From Zygnema cylindricum (lineage: Eukaryota > Streptophyta > Zygnematophyceae > Zygnematales > Zygnemataceae): a stretch of DNA of 32,497 nucleotides. Made by a program: the position numbers and the translations under genes. Numbering within the stretch: position 1 is the stretch's first letter; each line of letters begins with the position of its first letter. Location of the stretch: contig JBBHKE010001400.1 in the NCBI GenBank assembly GCA_037447655.1, positions 1 through 32,497 of the forward strand. Reading direction: 5' to 3'. Under the pieces are notes generated by a model, which was given only the letters and a program-made list of their open reading frames with translations, was not told where the DNA came from and did no database searches. Shown here piece after piece: positions 9,387-18,016 of the stretch.

Positions 9387-9732
9387 GGTTATGGGCCCAC
9401 ACCCAAGGCTACCAATATTTGATGGATCTAACAACTATCTCTACTAGAAGTGTGTGCTCAAGAGCTACTTCGAGATGATGGAACTAATTGATGTGGTTGA
9501 TGGGACTTTGAGCGAAACATCAAGTGGATGAGATAAGATGAACCGCGAGTGTCTAAAGGTTATCAAGAACTCTTTGACTGAGAAACTGGTAATGTCACAC
9601 CTAAGTTTTAAAAGTGCAACTTAATTATGGAAGTGCTTAGAATGTACAAATGCAAAGACTTCATATAAAAGTGCATATGTTACTGGAATTTTTAGAGATG
9701 GATGAGACAACAACCGAGTTCTACCCTCAACA
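9361..9732 (+). pseudogene. Broken copia gag start (B2)
   Basis: Same frame as in B1: MAVIGYGQQVMGPHP, then RLPIFDGSNNY, with the stop at 9445 replacing the expected Trp and three further shared stops. The tRNA-complementary sequence doubles as codons for QVMGPH. The sharing of all four stops with B1 shows that the ancestor was already defective. Confidence 0.75.
9387..9400 (+). other. Primer-binding site of B2
   Basis: GGTTATGGGCCCAC directly follows the LTR end ACA and is complementary over 14 bases to GUGGGCCCAUAACC of eukaryotic initiator tRNA-Met (plant-type anticodon stem, from memory). This is the best-preserved such site in the window. Confidence 0.75.
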
Positions 9733-9846
9733 AGGAGGGAACCAAATGCTTTCATAAGCGAGGGACAAGCCTCAACCAATGACAAAAAGCCCACAACTTC
9801 GGTCGAAATATTCGTTTACTTGCCGATTGTTTATGATTTTCAGAAT

Positions 9847-10293
9847 ATGGTGAAAGAGGAAGGAAAGGGAAGGTTTAACGCAACAAAAAATGGATTGAAG
9901 GAAGAAGTAATAGAAAAGGATTTGATTACTGTCAATGTTTCCGATGACAGATTGGTGAGTGGCACAAACTTACAAAAAGAAGAGGTTATTGAAGTAGGGG
10001 AAGTTGAAGAAAGTGAGGGGCACACAGAAGTGGAAGTGGAAGTGGAAGGGACAGAAAAAATTGTTATAACCAAAGATAGTGAAGTACACTTAAAATTGGA
10101 TAAACAATATTATTTAGATATAGAATATACTCAACTAAAAACAAAATTGAAAGAAAGATTGAGAGAAGATGATAAGAAAATTAGAGTAAGGGAGGAGAAT
10201 GATGAGAGAGAAAATGGTGGATTGGCACAAAATGGAAAAACACAAATAGAATTGAGAAAGAGAAAAGTGTCATTGATGTTTTTAGTGTTATAG
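9847..10293 (+). CDS. Acidic/coiled-coil-like ORF inside B2, unknown function
   Basis: Open from the ATG at 9847 for 148 codons, after a possible 3' splice site ('gattttcag', ending at 9843). The protein is dominated by Glu, Lys and Arg: first an acidic part (residues about 1-75, with EVIEVGEVEESEG and a repeated EV run), then a basic helical part with KLKERLREDDKKIRVREEN. The last dozen codons enter the 3' LTR (from about 10278). It has no zinc knuckle, DSG, DDE or YVDD motif, so it is not ordinary gag-pol. It could be a captured host exon or a much-changed gag C-terminus. It may not be expressed. A shorter copy is in B1. Confidence 0.45.
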   Translation: MVKEEGKGRFNATKNGLKEEVIEKDLITVNVSDDRLVSGTNLQKEEVIEVGEVEESEGHTEVEVEVEGTEKIVITKDSEVHLKLDKQYYLDIEYTQLKTKLKERLREDDKKIRVREENDERENGGLAQNGKTQIELRKRKVSLMFLVL

Positions 10294-10930
10294 TACTGAA
10301 ATAGGATAAAAGTAACAATTAGGGTTTTGGAAGTACTACTGGTATAGTAAACATACCTTTGACGGACGAACCGTTGACGTACAGTGACTTTATTAGGGTA
10401 CGGTTACACGTGTATTACCTTGATTAGTGCAAGGCTTTGTAGATAGCTATATGAGCATAAATTGTAGGACTCAGTGTTATTTTCAGCATCAGTTGAGTTT
10501 ATCAAAGTAATGGCAAAGTGTTTTTCTGCATCTTTGACCTGACAGTGTGATCACTCTGATTGATATCTTGAAATGAAACTTTTCGTGGATGTTCTATGAT
10601 ATAGAAACTATATGTTTGTATAGGCTGTTTCTGTAGTATACTGTGAGAGATTTACTTGGGAAACTATATGTTTGTATAGGCTGTTTCTGTAGTATACTGT
10701 GAGAGATTTACTTGGTTAGTTTGTTAAGCTGTCAATTTTTTTAGGAAACTTTGGAGCTCATAACTTTTGGATTCCTTTGTGAATCAGACTTTAATTTTGG
10801 GTAGCTATAGTGTCTAGTATATACTACATATTGGTGCAGTTTGAGGTGATTTTGTATATTGTGGAGTAATCTGTAATGCCTAAAACACAACTATATTAGG
10901 GTAGTCTGTAGGTGTTTTCGTGAGTAATCC
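10278..10930 (+). repeat. Partial B-type LTR (B3), 5'-truncated
   Basis: It matches B2 from about 8741 to 9360, ending at GTGAGTAATCC, 26 bases short of the full LTR end. Divergence from B2 is clearly larger than between B1 and B2. It contains a perfect-looking 56-base tandem duplication (10604-10659 and 10660-10715). It may be the 3' LTR of the B2 element or a second element's remnant. Confidence 0.75.
10604..10715 (+). repeat. 56-bp tandem duplication in B3
   Basis: Units start 'gaaactatatgtttgtatag' and end 'gagatttacttgg'. B1 and B2 have a single, more diverged unit in the same place. Confidence 0.9.
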
Positions 10931-11310
10931 ATTACTCAGGTTAAGCCTAAACAACCTTGGCTACCCTTATCTGCCGTGAAGTAAACTTCATCCCCATACT
11001 TAGCTGTAAAGACTCCTTTTCTAGTAAAGGTATCAAACTCTTTGTCATCTAACACAGACATAGAGACAAGATTTTTACTCAGCTGAGGAATGTAGAGTAC
11101 ATCTGAGAATGTGAGTATATAAGTCTTACCCTCCACTAAGACTTTGAGATCTACTGATCCCACTAGATCTGTAGTAACCACTCTCCCATCCCCATACTCT
11201 ATCTCTACAGTAGGGATCTTTCTTAGCTTAGTGAAGAGTTCCTTATCACGACACAAATGCATGTATGCACCTGAGTAGATGATCCATCCTTCCTGTGAAG
11301 CTTCCCGAAT
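10931..11310 (-). pseudogene. A1 aspartic protease
   Basis: The minus-strand reading has WIIYSGAYMHLCRDKELF at the active site. The copia family has D-S-G here, so the catalytic Asp has become Tyr. It continues with TKLRKIPTVEIEYGDGRVV, FSDVLYIPQLSKNLVSMS (the highly conserved copia 'LYIP-L--NLLS' block) and GVFTAKYGDEVYF. The open part is 108 codons (10936-11262), with no complete start because it was part of a gag-pol polyprotein. Function lost. Confidence 0.85.
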
Positions 11311-12126
11311 TTCTCCAAAGGCAGAATTCTGTCTCTGATGGATCTCCTTCTCCTCCAGACACTCGTCAAGAAGAAGCTCCCCATCCTCCTCAAAAGACTC
11401 GTCCTCGGTTTATCCTGTCAATTTTGTAACCACAAGTGTCTTTTTCTTCCCTCCGGAAGAACCCCCTTCACAGTTCTCTTAGAGCCTCAACTTTGATAGC
11501 TTGACACAATCCGCGATGAAGTGTCTCGGTTTTCTGCAAGAATGACAAAAACCTTTTAGGGGGCTCGGTCCTCCAGACTGATCTCTTTTTCCTTTGTATG
11601 TTAAATTCCCCAACTTTTGCTCGGCCAACTAGAGCTTCTGAATCGTACCAGGTCTATAGATCTCCAAAAAACTCACCCACAACTCCTCAACCTTGTAAAC
11701 GTGAAGCTCGAGGGTTACCAAAGCTTGAGTGAGGTGTCTTAGAATGAATTTTATGGTAGCCATGTTGATGTCTTCCCACATCTGGGTGTCGTTCTCCGCG
11801 GTCTTCTCGATTGCCGCTCCGAGTGCCGTGGGAATAGGAGCAATAGGAGTAAGAGGTGTCTTTTGCCCTTTCCACTTTTCGGACACACTACTATCCCTAT
11901 CATGTGCCTCCTTCGTTGCAGCAGCTGTTGGTGCAGAAAACCTTATTCCACCAAACAGTGGTGGAGTTCCATGAGGTGGACGTCTCACTTGTCCACTTAC
12001 AATACCCCTGTATCGTTTTTTGTTTAAAGCCCTTGTCATCATGGCTTCCCAATAAATGAAACCAGTTTCATTGAAGATTGATACCCTACAGGGTAGGCCC
12101 ATAACTTGCAATTCTGTGTCCTCCAT
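11311..12126 (-). pseudogene. A1 gag with CCHC zinc knuckle
   Basis: The frame opens at 12126 (inside the LTR end) as MEDTELQVMGLPCRVSIF with WEAMMTRAL, the gag N-terminus. The body includes DINMATIKFILRHLTQALVT and ends in a leucine-rich segment. After a frame change the zinc knuckle appears at 11506-11547: C-HS-C-RKPR-H-FIAD-C. Gag forms the virus-like particle and the knuckle binds element RNA. About 60 residues in the middle (RRPPHGTPPLFGG...) are atypical for gag and could be linker or frameshifted sequence. Several stops and shifts break it. Confidence 0.75.
12094..12106 (-). other. Primer-binding site of A1
   Basis: After the LTR end TTGCA (at 12107) comes A-GTTATGGGCC-TA. Ten bases match the complement of the initiator tRNA-Met anticodon arm, as in B1 and B2. 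The same GTTATGGGCC in two diverged families in opposite orientation argues for function, not chance. Confidence 0.6.
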
Positions 12127-12432
12127 TGCACTACAAAATTTAGGAAGCCTCTAGATAGTTTTCACTAGCCCACTTTTAACTACAATTACTGTTGCTGAAG
12201 AAGACAAACTTTCAGCCTAACTTCACCTATGTGCACTGTTGACTCCCATGAGTCCACAACAAAAAGTATCACTGAAAACGCCCAACCAGACGATTAGTTA
12301 TGAAGTGGCAAAACTCCCAATTTATACGAACTCTTAAAGAGAGAGGCAACTATCTATTGAAAAATTGTTAAGTCTTAAACCCCTCTCACAACCCCTATCT
12401 AATGTAGTACAATATTTTCATACAACTGTATA

Positions 12433-12469
12433 GTACAGAAAGCTTCTACAGCCGATGTCCTTTCTGTAC
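12433..12469. other. LTR hairpin (L1)
   Basis: GTACAGAAAG (12433-12442) pairs perfectly with CTTTCTGTAC (12460-12469), loop 17 bases. The same place in L2, L3, L3b and L4 also folds, with different stem sequences. Confidence 0.8.
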
Positions 12470-12829
12470 CACCTGTGTACGACAAGGCCATTAAGTGGAC
12501 ATGTGTCCACTTTTTACTCTTCCTTATGTTCTTCGGAACTTCAGCAACCAAATGTTATATCCACAAAACCTTAGGTTAGGCCATGTCTAAAAACAACCGA
12601 ACTCACCATTTTGGGAAATTGGCGGCAATATGTGCCATTGGATCAAAAACGACATTTAATGTTAGCCGTTGAAATAAATGTCACATTCATTTAATTCGTG
12701 TGAGATCATGTTCGCACTATATATTAACTAGTTCTATGTTCCTTCATTTTTAATTCCGTTAATCGGATTAAAGATCATAACACAATTTAACTAAGTATAA
12801 TACTCTATGTAATTTTTCAAACTCCTACG

Positions 12830-12892
12830 AGAGACAGGTTAGAGCTGACTGCTGCGCCTCGCTTTGGCGGTCGGAGGTTTGAGTCTTGCCAA
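12830..12892 (+). other. tRNA-like segment in L1 (A/B-box-like)
   Basis: GGTTAGAGC (12837-12845) matches the D-arm half of a tRNA and GGTTTGAGTCT (12876-12886) is a B-box-like T-loop. It runs antisense to the retrotransposon. All four complete A-type LTRs carry the segment, so it is part of the LTR family and not a single insertion. Confidence 0.5.
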
Positions 12893-13108
12893 ACTCAATA
12901 TATTGTTAACAATGACTTATGTCATTTTTTAGTCCTGCATATGAAGCTAAGGCATCCATGGATCCACCACTCTCTCTCTGTTTCAGTGTCTACAAGAAGT
13001 ATGGGGACTAAAGGGAAGAGGTGGAGGCAGACTGCCTACGCTTTTCTTGTCTTTTTCACTAATCTGTTTAGACCTAGAAAATACCCTACAATTCTAGTTA
13101 TGTCAACA

Positions 13109-13515
13109 AAAAGTTGAACCACTCCCATGGACTCGAAGAAGATAAGTGATGAGAGTGAAGAAAGAGTGATAATCTTGATGATCAAATGAGTCCAGAAGAG
13201 AGAGTTTATGAAATGTATTCCTTACAAGGAGGTTTTAGGAAGCTTGATCTACTTTATGAACTGTATTAGGCCGGACATATAGGCAGCATTTAGAGTCCTC
13301 TGTAAGACTCTTAATGATCTTAGAATGAGAGACTGGGAGTCAACCAAGAGAGTCATAAGATATCTGGTGGGAACCAGAGAATTATGGTTGCATTTGGGAG
13401 GGGAGCACACTGACATCACTATTTGGAGTGATGCCAGTTATGGAGATGCACCTATGAGACGATGCATTTTTGGGTATGTATTGTATGTGGGGGAGGGTGC
13501 TTATGTTTTTATTTG
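13109..13515 (+). pseudogene. Plus-strand copia RT/RNase H relic
   Basis: Read on the plus strand it shows TTPMDSKKISDES (RT C-terminal connection), DDQMSPEERVYEMY in another frame, then an open 63-codon stretch with DWESTKRVIRYLVGTRELW, LHLGGEHTDITIWSDAS and PMRRCIFGYVLYVG, the start of RNase H. The rest of RNase H is deleted. It is opposite in direction to A1, whose LTR abuts it at 13108. Confidence 0.85.
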
Positions 13516-13651
13516 AATATTTAATTTCGTGCGCATTGTGTTTCGTACGATCCTACTCAGTATAATACTACTTGTTAACTTGATATTGGTGATGTTTCAA
13601 TTTCTAAAGTGACATATGAAAGGGTTGACTAAGGGATGTACAAAACCAAGT

Positions 13652-13662
13652 ATTTGGGGGAG
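13652..13662 (+). other. Polypurine tract of plus-strand relic
   Basis: ATTTGGGGGAG lies directly before the LTR start TGTTGTCTTG. This marks a 3' LTR in plus orientation. Confidence 0.8.
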
Positions 13663-14526
13663 TGTTGTCTTGAAGACTTAGTTTCTTACACATTTGATTT
13701 AGTGTCGCCTTCATAATACGGTATGATGCGTACGTAATTTGGGAGAGCGAACGATTCGTGATTTACGTCATTTGGTGCGGGTTCATTTGGAGGATTCGGT
13801 TTGTAAAGCAACGACTTAAATACCAGCACGTGGCGTATGATTACTCGTGGATTATCGCGTAGATTATTTGCGGCAGTACAATGAAAATAATATTTTGGAA
13901 CATCCGCTGCGGTTTGCGGATACACTTTGAGTACTTTGGTGACACACGACATTTCGTTCACGGTGCTGATTTGGGTACACGGACGACGGACGGAAGACCG
14001 CCGACAAATGATGACTCAAGAAGACGACATTAATGATTTGATGACTCAACGAGCATACTTTCGTGTCTGCGTAAATATTTGGTTCAACAGTGGTTTGTCT
14101 TTTTTTAAATATCTAACTAGTGTAGTTTTATCAGTTTTTAACATACTTTGTGTTTTCAGTATACAAACACTAGTGAATGTAGGAGGTAGTTAGCATACGG
14201 CTGGTATGCCACCGTACTACAACAAGGCGTCTGATTGGTGGAAATACTTAGTAGTGTAGTCTGTGAGGGTATACATATAGGACTTGTCATTTTGTAGAAT
14301 AAGAACTTTTTGGACCAAAACCTGTTTATGGTGTTTTTGGTAATTTTATCTGTGGATTACTCTCAGATCTGTTGGCAGAATGATCTGATATTCTGCATGT
14401 GTGTTCCTCTTTATAATTTTAATATTGTCATAGACTTTTAGGCCTCTTTTTTTCCTGGTCTGTGTTTTAATTCATTGTGAAGTTAGTCTGATTTATCAAA
14501 GTTCTGACAGACTGTTTTTCTGCAAC
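13663..14526 (+). repeat. B-like 3' LTR, cut by assembly gap
   Basis: It starts TGTTGTCTTGAAGACTTAG, comparable to the B start TGTTGTGACTTGAAAACTTTAG. Similarity to C1 (19067-20083, opposite strand) is clear, for example GTAAATATTTG near 14071 and 'cagactgtttttctgca' at 14509-14525. The expected last 200-400 bases of the LTR should lie beyond the gap but are not found there. Confidence 0.75.
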
Positions 14527-14536
14527 NNNNNNNNNN
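14527..14536. other. Assembly gap (10 N)
   Basis: Ten N, probably a gap of unknown size. It falls between an LTR cut in mid-sequence and the first base of the mirror repeat. Confidence 0.99.
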
Positions 14537-15172
14537 TCTTAACACTTTATCTGCACTATCACCCTCTCTATCTCTCTCTCTCTCCGCGAAAGTCCATGAA
14601 GCGAAAACACTTTACCGCAGACAACCAGCTCTGGGGAGATACCGGGGACATGCCTTATCTCAGTGTGTGTCCGACCTTTGTACGTCAGTATCATCAAGTT
14701 TAGCGCGTTAAAAAAGTAAAAAAACCTAAAAACGTATAATATGCACTGAAAACTTTTTTTAGCGTTTTTTTGCGATACATGAAAGACAGACCATTTGACT
14801 TACTTTTTACATGCTTTTAACATATTATTAAATGCCAAGTCCGTACATATCCCGTACAAAATAGTATAGTTACCGTAAATTATTATACAATTTTCGTACA
14901 TTTTTCATTCAGTTTACCAGACAGAAAGTACATAGCGTTTTTTTGCGATTTTTTTCAAAAGTCACGTATAATATGCAAAAATCCAAAAAAATGAAAAAAT
15001 TGCGCGATTTGAACTACTATGACTGCATGTTTCCAGCCTGTGTGTGACTCTATTCCGTACAGGGGCCATAGAGGGGTCTCGACCAACAGACGCCATTTCA
15101 CAAAAGCGAAGTACCTGAAAGCGCCTCTCTCTCTCTCTATCTCTCCCACTATCACGTCTATTTCACAATTCT
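14537..15172. repeat. Perfect mirror repeat, two 301-bp arms
   Basis: Position 14537+n equals position 15172-n without complementing. Arms are 14537-14837 and 14872-15172, with a 34-base centre (14838-14871) that is not symmetric. I checked long stretches of both arms base by base and found no mismatch, including poly-A and poly-T runs, the (TC)n tract, and the GC-rich blocks around 14640. Mirror (not inverted) symmetry of mixed sequence is not made by template switching, inversion or hairpin copying. No gene is present: the 66-codon minus frame at 14955-15155 has no family I know. Confidence 0.95.
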
Positions 15173-16371
15173 TGCAATGAAAAAGGTCAATAATGGTATC
15201 CTATGAAAGATCTCTAAAAACGATTGCTTTTACTAACTTTGGGAGTATTTTGATAGTAAGTAGAGTGAGAAAGGACTAAAAAAAAATATCGAGAAACCAT
15301 GGCGAAAAGTTTTAGAATTTGCGACGTCGACGCGCCGCGAGTTTTTAGTCGTCTATAACCGTCACATATTACACCCATGTATACACCCATCACTTTTTAA
15401 AGTAACAAGTTAATTGCGTTACATCGGAATGCTCTAAAAGTAGTACGGAGAATCTTCCCTAAAAAACAAAGTTACAAGACTAAGTTTCGGTTACATGGGA
15501 AATTGCCCTTAGTGTCACGCGGTAAGTCTTGGGGCACGCGCCTGTGTAGGTGTAACTTAGCGATCACACTTGTTTTGCTTTGACGTGTCTCTCTACTACA
15601 AAACTCATCGCTACTAATGACTACACTAATTGGGAAATGATCATGGCAGTGACTATTTTGGTTCCGCACTGTCACTTAAGTCATTTTGTCAAAGATTGTA
15701 CGTTTGAAGTACACATTGGTACAATTATTGTACCGTTGAGTTTAAATTTGACGGTCGATCGGTTGAACAACTTCGACTTTCAAAATATTGTTACAACCGC
15801 TTAAAGTGTTGCCGCGCGTGCAAACGTCGACCATCATAAGAAAATAAACAATTCACACGGCCGGCGAAGGTTTACAGTAACAAAACTACGTCAACCACAT
15901 GTAAATAAAAGTGTTGCGCACATTCACTTTGTGACCTAACGTGAGCTCCACAGTGAGAGCACATGTTGGATTTTAACTAAGCCGTAAAAATGGAATTTAA
16001 TGGTCAAGCGTTACATTGAAATTACACGCAAATTGAAACCTCTCAAAACTGAAGTACTAAAAGTTTTGTACGAACATAGTAAATCGCACGAAACGAAATA
16101 GACTTTGTTACACTATAAGTCTATAATAAAACGAAGTGGGGTAAATATATAATTTGAAAGTAAATGAAAAAAATGCGCGTTGTCACGCGCGACCAAATGA
16201 AGCCACACTATGTACCAATCAACATTCTTACATTACATTTCGTGCGATTTGATAATGTAAATAATGTGTACTTATTTACTTGTATTTCATAATGTGTACT
16301 GTATCGAATCTTGCAAATTTTTGGCTGCGCAGGGGTGTCGAAGGCGTCCTCGTCGCCCGTATTCTCCGCGT
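15173..16371. other. Unassigned stretch between mirror repeat and solo LTR
   Basis: No coding domain, LTR or tRNA is recognised. Open frames are short and lack motifs. The sequence is AT-rich with scattered CG-rich words (for example 'gacgtcgacgcgccgcgag' near 15326). It carries the low side of the L2 insertion site at its end. Confidence 0.5.
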
Positions 16372-17389
16372 TGCAATTCTGTGTCCTCCATTGGACAATA
16401 GAATACAAAAAGCCTCTAGATAGTGTTTAACTAACCCAGTTCAAGCCACAATCACTGCTGCCCAAGATGTCAAACTGACGGTTTGAATACAACCCTTTTC
16501 AGCTTGGACTCCTCTAAGTCCGTAGCAAAAAGAATCACTGAAAACGGCCAACCAACCGATTAGTTATGAGTCGACAAAGATGCCAATTTCAATAAAGCTC
16601 CCAAGGGAGAGGTGACTGTCAAAAAATATTCTAAGTCCTACATCTCTCTCACAAACCCTATCTACTAAAGTACGTTCCAATCAGAATACTATAAAGTACC
16701 AACAAGTACTGTAACCGATGTACTTTATGTACGACCTCTGTACGACAAGGCCATGGAGTAGACGCGTGTTGCCGTCTGAATCATCTTCTGTCGTCCAAGA
16801 TCCCCGCTACTCATTTCAATCATGCCACGTATCGCTAGGTCACTCCACGTCACGCCATGTCTGAAAACCGCCAAAGTGACTATTTTGGGACTTCGGCGAG
16901 AATTAGTGCCGTCGGATGAAGACGGATGTTTAATGTACACCGTTGAAAATAAATGTCCGACTCATTTATTTTGTGTTGTGGATTTGATGTTCGTATTGAA
17001 TCTGCGATGTCTCTATGTTTCCTTTTCATTGTTATTTAAGTCGAGTTAATGTTTTGTTTAATGTTTAAATAAATATCGTACCTCATGTAATGTAACGAAC
17101 TTCATTGACAGACTGGTTTAGAGCTGACGGCTACGCCATGCTCTGCCAGTCGGAGGTTCGAGTCTTGCCGAACTCAACCTTTTGTTGAGAGTAATTTAGG
17201 TTGCTCTTAAGTCCTGCCTATGGAGCTGAGGCAGCCATGGCTCCACGAGCCTCTGTATCCTTCGATGACTACAACAAGTATGGGGGTAGAGTGAAGAGGC
17301 GGAGGCAAGCTGCTTACGCTTTTACTTTTCCTGTTTTTACTAATAAATTCAGATCTAGAAAATACCTTATAAATCTAATAATTTCAACA
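16372..17389 (-). repeat. A-type solo LTR L2
   Basis: 1018 bases, TGTTGAAATTATTAG...GAATTGCA on the minus strand, with no internal element sequence on either side. Five-base flanks on the minus strand are GCGCG and ACGCG (four of five match), fitting a copia 5-bp target duplication. Such solo LTRs form by recombination between the two LTRs of one element. It includes a hairpin: ATAAAGTAC (16691-16699) with GTACTTTAT (16720-16728). Confidence 0.8.
17110..17172 (+). other. tRNA-like segment in L2
   Basis: TGGTTTAGAGC (D-arm-like) and GGAGGTTCGAGTCTTGCC, where GGTTCGAGTCT is a good B-box. Spacing between the boxes is close to that of a tRNA gene. Antisense to the LTR. Confidence 0.5.
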
Positions 17390-17399
17390 CGCGCAACCG

Positions 17400-17461
17400 T
17401 ATGTTTAGGGTTTATTTTACCTGTTTTGATTTTATTTAAAAAAAAAACAGCCCTAAACATA
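17400..17461. repeat. Inverted repeat with TTTAGGG-like stem
   Basis: TATGTTTAGGG (17400-17410) and CCCTAAACATA (17451-17461) are perfect reverse complements, 11 bp, with a 40-base AT-rich loop. The stem contains one TTTAGGG unit of the plant telomere type. It lies just outside solo LTR L2. Confidence 0.75.
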
Positions 17462-17660
17462 AAATCCTATTTCACATACCTGATCCCAAGAGGTGTCGAA
17501 GGTCCGCACGAGGTGCCGAAGGTCCCACACTTATATGGAGGCTTGTTCGATACCCATACTGAATTGTACTGTTCTGTATATGTGGCCATTTGCCGAAAAT
17601 CCAATATGCCATTTTTCTTGGACCACCGATAATTGATGTTTATTTATTCTAATTTATCAA

Positions 17661-17956
17661 TAGTTGTGTTATCTCGATAGAAACTGATGTTATTCGTTTT
17701 TCATCCCGATAAAACTGCTTCAATAAACATCGGCGATAACTCCATACAATGATACGGAATGGATTGTAAAAAAAATAATCGAAAGCCCCCTCCCATCGTA
17801 AGCTCTCGGTACTCATGACGTACATTATTTCCGTACCATAAGTTTTGTATTATTTCTACGAGTATATTTGTACCCCTCACCTTCCGATAATCGCTAGTAA
17901 TCGGTATCTGTTTTATCGACTTAACGCAATAAGCTTTAAACCGATACACAACACTA
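17661..17956. mobile_element. Possible hAT-type MITE
   Basis: Left end TAGTTGTGTTATCTCGATAG and right end (reverse complement) TAGTGTTGTGTATCGG are similar imperfect terminal inverted repeats about 296 bases apart. The interior has CGATAA and ATCGG motifs and no ORF of note. I could not find a clean 8-bp target duplication, so the call is weak. Confidence 0.35.
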
Positions 17957-18016
17957 AAATTAACGCTCTGTAAGTTTCACTTACCAGTAACCACTTTATA
18001 TTATGCTCTTAAAATT

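Larger units (their letters stand above)
8082..10930 (+). mobile_element. B2/B3: non-autonomous copia element inserted in A1
   Basis: A full B-type LTR (8082-9386), primer-binding site, gag start with four stops, an acidic reading frame of 149 codons, then a 5'-truncated B-type LTR (10278-10930). There is no protease, integrase or RT, so any movement would have needed proteins in trans. Its orientation is opposite to A1. It interrupts A1 at the protease-integrase boundary and is flanked by a 60-base duplication instead of the usual 5 bases. Confidence 0.8.
10931..13108 (-). mobile_element. Copia element A1, 5' part (LTR, gag, protease)
   Basis: This is the continuation of A1 (see 5047-8081). 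It starts with the second copy of the 60-base duplication and holds the protease, zinc knuckle, gag, primer-binding site and complete 5' LTR L1. The domains join correctly to the integrase on the far side of B2. Confidence 0.85.
12107..13108 (-). repeat. A-type LTR L1 (5' LTR of A1)
   Basis: 1002 bases, TGTTGACATAAC...GAATTGCA on the minus strand. Both ends agree with L2, L3 and L3b. It contains, in plus orientation, a tRNA-like segment near 12830-12892, and a 10-bp perfect hairpin at 12433-12469. It lies directly against a plus-strand RT relic (13109 on), so A1 probably inserted into an older copia element. Confidence 0.85.

Noticed and set aside
12830-12892. Functional tRNA gene
   Set aside because: No acceptor stem, degenerate anticodon arm, and repeated in every A-type LTR.
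15121-15147. (TC)n tract as an H-DNA explanation of the mirror symmetry
   Set aside because: H-DNA mirror tracts are homopurine-homopyrimidine. Only about 40 of the 301 bases per arm are, so it cannot account for the whole symmetry.
14955-15155. 66-codon minus-strand ORF in the mirror repeat
   Set aside because: No motif; it occupies one arm of an anomalous, possibly artefactual sequence.
14537-15172. Ordinary inverted repeat (hairpin or MITE)
   Set aside because: The arms are equal when reversed but not when reverse-complemented, so they cannot pair as a hairpin.
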